This document shows, piece after piece, positions 1 to 5,316 of a stretch of 5,316 nucleotides of DNA; positions within the stretch are counted from its first letter, which is position 1; each line of letters opens with the position of its first letter. Both the position numbers and the translations under genes were made by a program. Source of the DNA: Bacteroidota bacterium (lineage in GTDB: Bacteria; Bacteroidota; Bacteroidia; Chitinophagales; LD1); contig JAFDYM010000188.1 of NCBI GenBank assembly GCA_018267435.1, forward strand, positions 1 through 5,316, in the 5' to 3' direction. The notes beneath the pieces were generated by a model, which made no database searches, was not told where the DNA came from, and saw only the letters and a program-made list of their open reading frames with translations.

Positions 1-1706
1 CTAATGGTAGGCTTGGTAGGTGTACTACAAGGTGTAGTTACGCATATAGTAAAGGTTGTGGTAGAGGGTGCAGTTCCTGATCCGCTATAGTCGTACACGC
101 GCACATAGTAAGTAGTACCAGCGGTAAGCCCTGTGGCCACTAAAGTTTCGGTACTGCCTTCTCCACCGCCTACATCTTGGCAGTCGATAGTGGAACCCGG
201 ACATGCCGTGCGCAAGTCTACAACTGCATCCAATCCACTTGATGATACAACAGTAATGGTGTGCGAAGCTGCCGTAGCTACAAAGCTGTACCACACGTCA
301 AGCGCATTTGCACTTGCGTATCCATCGCAAGTGGTAGGTGCAGCGCTTTGTGTGGCACCTGCCACATCACCGCTTACGGAGCTGCCACAGGTAGCACCAT
401 ATACGGTTAGTGCCGTGGCATTGCCGCAGTAATCGTTGGCGGGTTGGGCTGGTGCCTGTGCGCTACAATTGCCTGTATTGAAATATCCAAACCAAGTGCT
501 CCAAGGTATAGTGCCCGGGCAACTGGTGTTGGTGCCAGGCATATTTTGGTGGCCGCATATACCAGGCGCTGTGTGGTTTTGATTGGTAGCAATACCATAT
601 TGGCTACAGAAGTAGCACGACATCTGCGCCGAGGCTTGTAGCATGGCAGTGCTGTTCCATAAGCCAGGGTTGGCTACGGTGGCTTCATGCTCTACCCCTA
701 TACTTCTACCATTGTTGTAAGGGTAGCCGCTTGCGCCGCAGTGCCATGCACTGTTGGCTACTGCTACGCTTTGATATATGGTGCCGTTGTTGGCCACTAT
801 AAAATGCGCCGATGCATCGGCATCGCAATTTTTGAACCAACTTACCGCGCCAGCCGCCGTACCTGTGCCTATCCAGTGGTTCACATAAGTATCTATACTA
901 TGGTTGCGGCCAGTTGTAAAATTGCAAGTAGTCATACTTGCTACCGCAGGGCCATAGTCGGCGCTGCGGCTAGCATCGTTGGCTGGTTCGGCAGCAGCAG
1001 CACTTTTGTAATGCTGATTGATGTAATTGAAATCGATATTGGCGCGCTTGGGTAGCAGTACAGTTTCTCCCCAAAGTGTAGTGCTTCTATTGCCATCGTT
1101 CATTACGCTGTAGTACCTATCGGCTTGTATAGTTTGTAGTTGGTCATCTATCAAGCCTGTAAACTTCTTTACATACGGGTACCAATCCTCAATGCGTTGC
1201 GGGTCGGCATTGGCATCGTTCGCATATTGGCGCAATAGTGCCGCCGCCCCGCGTATGTTCAGCTGTGCATCTTCTTTTAACTGTATATCGCTTGCATTTA
1301 GCAATAGCGCTGCTTCGTGCAAGGTATTGCAATAGCTGTTCTGCACCAAGTGCATCATGCCCCAGCCTTGGTCAATACTTGGACCTATCTGCGTCCAGTT
1401 ATTTTCTACTTGCGCTATCGTGCGCAATAAGTCTACTGGTACATTGTATTCATTAGCCGCTTGCCAAAAGTAGCTGTTCAAGGTGTTGATAGATGGGTGA
1501 GGCTTACTAAGGTAATACGCCCATTGCTCATGGTGGTGCGCCTGTGCCTGCTCTTCGTGTGTGTGGGTAGCCATTACGTTTAGTTCGCTACTCATGTTTT
1601 TCAGCAGAAAAGTATTGCCATTAATAGTCAGGGTGTCGATATGCGATTGCGCAGTGCCATACAGTACACTTGCCAATGCCGCAGCCGTGTGTAGCCATTT
1701 CTTCAT
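1..1706 (-). CDS. Secreted N-acetylmuramoyl-L-alanine amidase (Amidase_2/PGRP type) with N-terminal lysozyme-like domain; 3' end outside window
   Basis: The frame is open from ATG at 1706 to the window edge (568 codons). It should cleave the MurNAc-L-Ala bond of peptidoglycan outside the cytoplasm. Residues 1-20 (MKKWLHTAAALASVLYGTAQ) look like a Sec signal peptide. A His-rich stretch follows (47-61). Residues about 75-190 resemble a lysozyme/transglycosylase-like domain: IAQVENNW with Glu101 as candidate acid, then GWGMMHL (114-120) and NIRGAAALL (150-158). Residues about 255-400 are the amidase domain: candidate zinc ligands His277 (VNHWIG), His386 (CGHQN) and Cys396 (SCPG), plus SAHF, AWHCG and SIGVEHE (Glu339). 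Residues about 422-558 form a beta-rich PPC-like domain (PANDYCGNA start, DVWYSF, TTYYVRVYDY) common in secreted Bacteroidota proteins. The CSTPTKPTI stretch at the edge may begin another domain; a type IX sorting domain could lie beyond but cannot be seen. The coding part has 16 cysteines, consistent with disulfides. The amidase call is firm; activity of the lysozyme-like domain is inferred. Confidence 0.9.
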   Translation of the reverse strand, partial: MKKWLHTAAALASVLYGTAQSHIDTLTINGNTFLLKNMSSELNVMATHTHEEQAQAHHHEQWAYYLSKPHPSINTLNSYFWQAANEYNVPVDLLRTIAQVENNWTQIGPSIDQGWGMMHLVQNSYCNTLHEAALLLNASDIQLKEDAQLNIRGAAALLRQYANDANADPQRIEDWYPYVKKFTGLIDDQLQTIQADRYYSVMNDGNRSTTLWGETVLLPKRANIDFNYINQHYKSAAAAEPANDASRSADYGPAVASMTTCNFTTGRNHSIDTYVNHWIGTGTAAGAVSWFKNCDADASAHFIVANNGTIYQSVAVANSAWHCGASGYPYNNGRSIGVEHEATVANPGLWNSTAMLQASAQMSCYFCSQYGIATNQNHTAPGICGHQNMPGTNTSCPGTIPWSTWFGYFNTGNCSAQAPAQPANDYCGNATALTVYGATCGSSVSGDVAGATQSAAPTTCDGYASANALDVWYSFVATAASHTITVVSSSGLDAVVDLRTACPGSTIDCQDVGGGEGSTETLVATGLTAGTTYYVRVYDYSGSGTAPSTTTFTICVTTPCSTPTKPTI

Positions 1707-1732
1707 GCTAGGAAGGTAGCGATTTATTCAAT

Positions 1733-1761
1733 AAAAAAGCCAGCAGAAAATCTACTGGCTT
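1733..1761 (-). terminator. Rho-independent terminator of the helicase gene
   Basis: Positions 1737-1761 form a hairpin: seven perfect pairs (AAGCCAG/CTGGCTT), one C-A mismatch, three more pairs (AGA/TCT) and an AAA loop. Read on the minus strand the stem runs into six U residues (1738-1733), as expected for an intrinsic terminator 31 bases after the helicase stop codon. The plus-strand side has a weaker TATATTTTT run, so some activity in the other direction is possible. It lies between two codirectional genes and leaves only 26 bases before the amidase start. Confidence 0.85.
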
Positions 1762-1791
1762 ATATTTTTCACCTTTCGGTTTTGAGTTTTA

Positions 1792-4098
1792 CTAACTATT
1801 GCCGCCAGTTAAAAACTTCAGCTTAGCAAACTTCAGCATTATCTTCTTTACACCAAACTCGGCGAAGAATATAGAGGCAATACGGTTAGCACCTGCTCCT
1901 TCTATAGACACAACTTTGCCCTCACCAAATTTTTCGTGCAGCACTTCCATGCCCACTTGTAGCTTGCTGGCATCATCGGCTATAAATGGTTCCCCATTGC
2001 TAATACTTGATGCTACGCGCTGCGCTGCAGGCTTGGCCGATGGTGCCGTAGCTTGCGGCTTGGCAACTACTGGCTTGCTAAAGGTAGTGCTGCTGCTCTT
2101 CCAGTTTTGCTGGGTAGGCGCAGCCTTCTTTATATCGCCTTGGTAGCTTACTATGCTATCCGGTATCTCGCTTATAAAGCGGCTAGGGTCGCAGTAATTT
2201 AGCTGTCCAAACTTATAACGGCTGGTGGCGTAGGTTAGGTACAATCTCGTTTCGGCACGGGTAACAGCAACATAAAACAAGCGACGCTCTTCTTCCAAGT
2301 CCTCTAAGCTATATAGGCTCTGCGCACCAGGGAATAAATTCTCCTCCATACCCACTACATACACCGCTTTGAATTCAAGGCCTTTGGCAGCGTGTATGGT
2401 CATTAGTTTTACGGTATCAAGGTTCTCTTGACCTTTTTCATCGCCCGTCATCAACGTTACGTTCTGTAGAAAACTACCTAGGCTGCGGTCCATAGTTACT
2501 TCTTCGCCTTCTTGAACCACATCTTCTTCTACGAATTCCTTTATCGAGTTCAATAACTCCTGCACGTTCTCGTAGCGGCTAACGCCCTCTACCGTTTTAT
2601 CGTTGTATAGCTCGGCTACTAGCTTCGTGGTTTTGCCTATGGTAGTGGCAAGGTCGTAAGCGCTAAGCTTTGTAGACTGTGCCGCAAAGCTCTTTATCAT
2701 CAAAGCAAAATCCTCTATCAAGCTCTTGGTACGGGTAGGGAAATCATACGCATGTATATTGTCTATCACATCCCACATGCGCAAGCCTGCGTTGGCCGCG
2801 AATATGTTTATCTTATCAATGGTAGTTTGACCTATACCGCGCACTGGGTAATTGATAACACGCTTCAAGGCTTCTTCATCGTAGTGGTTAACGGCTAACT
2901 TTAGGTAGCCTAGCAAATCCTTCACCTCCTTACGTTGGTAGAAACTCATGCCACCATATATCTTATACGGAATATTGTGCCTGCGCAACGCCTCTTCAAA
3001 TGCGCGGCTCTGTGCGTTGGTACGGTATAGTATGGCAAAGTCAGAATTCATGTAGTGCTCGCGCATACGTAGCTCCATAATGCTATCTGTTACCCAGCGG
3101 CCTTCTTCGTTATCGCTTGGTGTGCGCACTATTTGTATATCGTGGCCCTTATCGTTGCTGGTCCATATTTCTTTCTTCAGCTGGTTTTTGTTGCGGTGTA
3201 TTAGTTCGTTGGCAGCCTTTACAATGTTTTGGGTAGAACGGTAATTCTGCTCTAGCTTATACACTTTCAAGTCAGGAAAATCCTTCTCGAAATTCAATAT
3301 GTTATCGATAGTCGCTCCGCGGAAACCGTAGATACTCTGTGCATCATCGCCCACCACGGTTATGTTCTGAAACATATCTGCTATGCGCTTTACTATAGCG
3401 TACTGCAAGGTATTCGTATCCTGAAACTCATCTATCAATACATACTTAAACTTACGCTGGTACTTGTACAGCACTTCTGGGAACTTCTCTAATATAACGT
3501 GCGTTTGCAATAGCAAATCGTCAAAGTCCATAGCACCGCTCTTAAAACAGCGGTCGCAGTATAGTTTGTATAGCGTAGCTGTAGCAGGACGGCGCGTATT
3601 CAAGTCCTCGGCTTTTAGCTCAGGGTCGGCAGCATAAGCCTGTGGTGTTATCAGCGCGTTTTTAGCAGCAGATATTCGGTACTGTATCTGGTTCGGCTTA
3701 TAGATTTTATCATCTAGCCCCTGCTCTTTTATAATCGTTTTTATCAGCGAGCGCGAGTCTTCGGTATCGTAAATAGTAAAGTTGCTTGGGTAGCCTATGT
3801 GCGGCGCCTCTACACGTAGTATGCGTGCAAACACCGAGTGGAAAGTGCCCATGTAAAGGCTGCGGGCATTGTTGCCGGCTATCTTCTCTATACGGTGGCG
3901 CATTTCCTCGGCGGCCTTATTGGTAAAGGTAAGCGCCAATATGCCGAAAGGGTCGTTGCCCTGGTTCAATAAGTGTGCTATACGGAAAGTAAGTACGCGT
4001 GTTTTGCCCGAACCCGGACCCGCAATAATCAGCGTGGGGCCATCGGTATTAACTACTGCCGCGCGCTGCGGCTCATTCAACTCATCTAAATAACTCAT
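1792..4098 (-). CDS. uvrD: ATP-dependent 3'-5' DNA helicase, UvrD/PcrA family (superfamily 1A)
   Basis: This 768-residue protein unwinds DNA using ATP, in nucleotide excision and mismatch repair and in clearing replication or transcription blocks. All SF1A motifs are visible: Q motif LNEPQRAAV (Gln11), Walker A GPGSGKT (27-33, Lys32), Ia LTFTNKAAEEM, Ib GTFHS, Walker B DEFQD (223-227), III GDDAQSIYGFRGA (250-262), IV QNYRS (284-288), V TIHAAKGLEF (567-576), VI VAVTRA (610-615). A Pro/Ala/Ser-rich linker (about 655-705) leads to a C-terminal Tudor-like module (about 709-763: GMEVLHEKFGEGKV), which in PcrA/UvrD contacts RNA polymerase. Length is normal for the family. ATG at 4098 is preferred because family members begin a few residues before the Q motif; an in-frame ATG at 4125 would add nine hydrophobic residues (MLLLCYFRG) with no family counterpart. 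It ends in tandem stops, TAG then TAA. Whether the ortholog should be named uvrD or pcrA cannot be settled here. Confidence 0.96.
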   Translation of the reverse strand: MSYLDELNEPQRAAVVNTDGPTLIIAGPGSGKTRVLTFRIAHLLNQGNDPFGILALTFTNKAAEEMRHRIEKIAGNNARSLYMGTFHSVFARILRVEAPHIGYPSNFTIYDTEDSRSLIKTIIKEQGLDDKIYKPNQIQYRISAAKNALITPQAYAADPELKAEDLNTRRPATATLYKLYCDRCFKSGAMDFDDLLLQTHVILEKFPEVLYKYQRKFKYVLIDEFQDTNTLQYAIVKRIADMFQNITVVGDDAQSIYGFRGATIDNILNFEKDFPDLKVYKLEQNYRSTQNIVKAANELIHRNKNQLKKEIWTSNDKGHDIQIVRTPSDNEEGRWVTDSIMELRMREHYMNSDFAILYRTNAQSRAFEEALRRHNIPYKIYGGMSFYQRKEVKDLLGYLKLAVNHYDEEALKRVINYPVRGIGQTTIDKINIFAANAGLRMWDVIDNIHAYDFPTRTKSLIEDFALMIKSFAAQSTKLSAYDLATTIGKTTKLVAELYNDKTVEGVSRYENVQELLNSIKEFVEEDVVQEGEEVTMDRSLGSFLQNVTLMTGDEKGQENLDTVKLMTIHAAKGLEFKAVYVVGMEENLFPGAQSLYSLEDLEEERRLFYVAVTRAETRLYLTYATSRYKFGQLNYCDPSRFISEIPDSIVSYQGDIKKAAPTQQNWKSSSTTFSKPVVAKPQATAPSAKPAAQRVASSISNGEPFIADDASKLQVGMEVLHEKFGEGKVVSIEGAGANRIASIFFAEFGVKKIMLKFAKLKFLTGGNS

Positions 4099-4178
4099 TC
4101 CGCGAAAATAGCAGAGCAGCAACACAATTCGCAGTTAAATTTTCAAATGGTGGATATGCCTGATTAGCAACACTTAAA

Positions 4179-4188
4179 AAACATGTTT
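4179..4188. repeat. Perfect 10-bp palindrome AAACATGTTT
   Basis: AAACATGTTT is its own reverse complement and lies in the same divergent region, 81 bases before the helicase start. It could be an operator half of a regulatory cluster or a chance event in AT-rich DNA. Confidence 0.3.
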
Positions 4189-4191
4189 GGG

Positions 4192-4226
4192 TAAACCTAT
4201 TTGCACAAACCGATAATATTTAGCAA
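4192..4226 (-). promoter_or_regulatory. Weak candidate promoter for the helicase gene
   Basis: On the minus strand TAGGTTTA (4199-4192) matches five of six fixed positions of TAnnTTTG, and TTG (4226-4224) lies upstream with a 24-base spacer, slightly longer than usual. It would sit about 95 bases before the helicase start and overlap the plus-strand candidate. Low confidence. Confidence 0.2.
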
Positions 4227-4231
4227 GTTTG
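4200..4231 (+). promoter_or_regulatory. Candidate Bacteroidota-type promoter for the DUF4290 gene
   Basis: TTTG at 4200-4203 could serve as the -33 element and CAAGTTTG at 4224-4231 as the -7 element. The latter matches the phylum consensus TAnnTTTG at five of six fixed positions. The 20-base spacer between TTG and the -7 box is in the usual range. Transcription would start near 4238, giving a 5' leader of about 135 bases. This is a by-eye match in AT-rich DNA, so chance is possible. Confidence 0.4.
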
Positions 4232-4249
4232 TAGTACAATCAATCGGTT
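4208..4249. repeat. Inverted repeat AACCGAT...ATCGGTT enclosing the palindrome TTGTAGTACAA
   Basis: Seven-base arms AACCGAT (4208-4214) and ATCGGTT (4243-4249) face each other across 28 bases; one bulged A extends the pairing to nine (ACAA-CCGAT with ATCGGTTGT). Between them TTGTAGTACAA (4229-4239) is a perfect odd palindrome with five-base arms around a central G. The inner arms are too close for a stable RNA hairpin, so a DNA-binding site is the likelier reading. It overlaps the end of the candidate -7 box and the predicted start of DUF4290 transcription. Confidence 0.5.
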
Positions 4250-4373
4250 GTAAGGCTTATAGGCATTAACGCTCCCCTCTGTTAACTTGCTTTTCAGCCA
4301 TCAACGCAGCCGATATGTTCCCGCTAGTTATTGTTACTTTTTTTATTTGAACTAAACATTACCACCATACACC

Positions 4374-5096
4374 ATGGCTGAATACAATACCGTAAGGCCC
4401 AAACTTATATTGAAAGAATACGGCCGCCACGTACAGAAGATAGTAGAAAACTGCCTAGCAGAAAAAGATCCTGTAAAACGCAACCAGTTTGCTAAGGAGA
4501 TAATAGAGCTAATGGGGCAGCTTAATCCGCACTTGCGCAACGTAGAAGACTTTAAGCACAAGCTATGGGACCACCTATTTATAATGAGCGATTATAAGTT
4601 GGATGTAGAGTCGCCATATCCTATAAAAGACCGTGCAGAAATAGAAAAACGACCAGAGCGTTTGCCTTACCCGCAATCGCGCATTAGGTTTAAGCATTAT
4701 GGTAAAAATGTAGAGTCGCTAGTAGCCAAGGCCATAGCCACCGAAGACCCTTACAAGAAGGAAGAATTTACCAAGTGTATAGGTAACTTTATGAAACTTG
4801 TTTATCAAAACTGGAGCAAAGAATACGTAAACGATGAGATAGTGAAGAACGACATCCGTTTACTTTCGAAAGGTGAATTGGAAGTAGCAGACGATAGCGA
4901 CTTAAACTCGCTAGCACGTGCCAACAAGCAGAAGCCAGATATGCAAACGCAGAAAAAAGGCGGTGGCAAACAAGGCAACAACAAATTCCGCCAAGGTGGC
5001 GGCGGACAGGGCCAAGGTGGCAACAACCAAGGCGGTGGCGGACAAAACCGCAACAAGCATTTTAAAAAGAACAGGACGAACAAACCACCCCAATAG
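4374..5096 (+). CDS. DUF4290 family protein with basic Gly/Gln/Asn-rich C-terminal tail
   Basis: This 240-residue protein matches DUF4290, a conserved Bacteroidota family of unknown function; recognisable signatures are EYNTVRPKLILKEYGR near the start, GQLNPHLRN (48-56) and FKHKLWDHLFIMS (60-72). There is no signal peptide or membrane segment, so it is probably cytoplasmic. Residues 1-183 are the folded part and contain two related halves (16-78 and 109-171, ungapped offset 93). Residues 184-240 form a low-complexity tail with 15 Gly, 13 Lys/Arg and only one acidic residue, including two QGGGGQ blocks; such tails often bind RNA and are probably disordered. The ATG at 4374 is the natural start, since family proteins begin with the same (M)xxYNTxRPKL stretch. 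The leader is A/C-rich without a Shine-Dalgarno sequence. A terminator ten bases after the stop suggests a monocistronic transcript. The family call is firm; the function is unknown. Confidence 0.92.
   Translation: MAEYNTVRPKLILKEYGRHVQKIVENCLAEKDPVKRNQFAKEIIELMGQLNPHLRNVEDFKHKLWDHLFIMSDYKLDVESPYPIKDRAEIEKRPERLPYPQSRIRFKHYGKNVESLVAKAIATEDPYKKEEFTKCIGNFMKLVYQNWSKEYVNDEIVKNDIRLLSKGELEVADDSDLNSLARANKQKPDMQTQKKGGGKQGNNKFRQGGGGQGQGGNNQGGGGQNRNKHFKKNRTNKPPQ
4992..5046 (+). repeat. Two imperfect 19-bp direct repeats encoding QGGGGQ blocks
   Basis: CAAGGTGGCGGCGGACAGG (4992-5010) and CAAGGCGGTGGCGGACAAA (5028-5046) match at 15 of 19 bases and lie 36 bases apart, giving QGGGGQ at residues 207-212 and 219-224. 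Two of the differences are synonymous third positions within the Gly run. The 12-codon period suggests tail growth by in-frame duplication or slippage. Confidence 0.7.
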
Positions 5097-5105
5097 TATA
5101 TACAG

Positions 5106-5140
5106 CATCCCCTTCGGCAACGGAGGGGATGTTTTGTTTT
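5106..5140 (+). terminator. Rho-independent terminator of the DUF4290 gene
   Basis: Positions 5106-5115 (CATCCCCTTC) pair with 5122-5131 (GGAGGGGATG) in a ten-base stem with one T-G wobble and the six-base loop GGCAAC, followed by TTTTGTTTT (5132-5140). It begins ten bases after the stop codon. There is no U-run on the minus-strand side, so it should act mainly on plus-strand transcription even though a convergent gene ends at 5146. Confidence 0.93.
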
Positions 5141-5145
5141 AGCAG

Positions 5146-5316
5146 CTACTCATAAACTTCGACAGAAACAATCACCCATTCCCCGTCAGTTTTCTTCATT
5201 ACTGCTTCTGCTCCGCGATATGAAAGGCTAACTTTAAACCACACGTGCTCCATATTTTCATCAAATGTAACAGCCGATATTACAGGGTGCGGTGTAAGCT
5301 GCCAATAGTCGCCAGC
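5146..5316 (-). CDS. C-terminal 56 residues of an unidentified protein; 5' part outside window
   Basis: The minus-strand frame is open from the window edge to TAG at 5148-5146, so only the end of the gene is present and its start is unknown. The peptide begins AGDYWQLTPH and ends DGEWVIVSVEVYE. It reads as alternating beta-strands (ISAVTFDE, HVWFKVSLSY, GAEAVMKKTDGEWVIVSVEV). The closing pattern, a Gly-rich turn, strand, K-x-DG-x-W, strand, resembles the last strands of small NTF2-like or SnoaL-like domains, but this is only a likeness in shape. It is convergent with the DUF4290 gene, with 49 bases between the two stop codons. I do not recognise a specific family. Codon choice and an unbroken frame across 171 bases support a real gene. 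Confidence 0.65.
   Translation of the reverse strand, partial: AGDYWQLTPHPVISAVTFDENMEHVWFKVSLSYRGAEAVMKKTDGEWVIVSVEVYE

Larger units (their letters stand above)
4099..4373. promoter_or_regulatory. Divergent intergenic region between the helicase and DUF4290 genes
   Basis: These 275 bases separate two divergently transcribed genes, so promoters for both should lie here. No open frame in it looks coding and no tRNA or known riboswitch was recognised. It is AT-rich in the middle (4170-4250) and contains several short palindromes, listed separately. Neither start codon has a purine-rich Shine-Dalgarno sequence; the DUF4290 start is preceded by an A/C-rich leader, as is usual in Bacteroidota. 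Confidence 0.6.

Noticed and set aside
85..598. Open frames of 63-99 codons on both strands, other than the amidase frame
   Set aside because: They lie inside the amidase gene, whose frame is unbroken over 568 codons and carries clear domain motifs; the others have no recognisable domains.
687..1456. Plus-strand open frames of 122 and 72 codons
   Set aside because: They are antisense to the amidase gene and show no family motifs; their Cys/Ala/Ile-rich composition reflects the complement of the coding strand.
1799..4093. Plus-strand open frames at 1799-2146 and 3869-4093
   Set aside because: Antisense to the helicase C-terminal and Walker A regions, which are certain coding sequence.
4099..4125. 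Upstream helicase start at 4125 (adds MLLLCYFRG)
   Set aside because: Family members start just before the Q motif, as with ATG at 4098; the extra residues look like chance extension and not a signal peptide.
4342..4349. TTTATTTG as a -7 box close to the DUF4290 start
   Set aside because: It matches much of TAnnTTTG but has no TTG element at suitable spacing upstream and would leave a very short leader; the candidate at 4200-4231 fits better.
4260..4373. Possible riboswitch or small RNA in the DUF4290 leader
   Set aside because: No stable multi-stem structure or known motif could be seen by eye.
4805..5142. Minus-strand Pro/Leu-rich and Ala-rich frames and an alternative plus frame across the DUF4290 tail
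   Set aside because: They arise from the repetitive Gly/Gln codons of the real frame. The plus-strand alternative runs through the terminator, and none has a plausible start.

Overview
The window looks like chromosomal DNA from a Bacteroidota bacterium, probably near Chitinophagales; the lineage is an inference. The evidence is a DUF4290 protein (a family essentially limited to this phylum), start codons without Shine-Dalgarno sequences but with A/C-rich leaders, a TTG...TAnnTTTG-like candidate promoter, and a secreted amidase carrying an adhesin-like beta-domain typical of the phylum. Codon use favours ATA and GTA.

Layout. Positions 1-1706 (minus) hold the first 568 codons of a secreted, multidomain N-acetylmuramoyl-L-alanine amidase whose 3' end lies outside the window. 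Because it has no stop inside the window it is easy to miss. Positions 1792-4098 (minus) hold a complete 768-residue UvrD/PcrA-type superfamily 1 DNA helicase. A good intrinsic terminator (1733-1761, minus) separates these two codirectional genes. Positions 4099-4373 form a divergent intergenic region with several short palindromes and a candidate promoter. Positions 4374-5096 (plus) hold a 240-residue DUF4290 protein with a basic Gly/Gln/Asn-rich tail, followed at once by a strong terminator (5106-5140). Positions 5146-5316 (minus) hold the last 56 codons of an unidentified protein that converges on the DUF4290 gene.

The genes do not form an obvious joint system. The helicase is a housekeeping DNA-repair/replication enzyme, the amidase acts on peptidoglycan outside the cytoplasm, and the role of DUF4290 is unknown. 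No mobile element, CRISPR array, tRNA or rRNA was seen. The points most worth following are an ungapped internal duplication in DUF4290 with an RNA-binding-like tail, the two putative peptidoglycan-cleaving domains of the amidase, and the palindrome lying over the candidate DUF4290 promoter.
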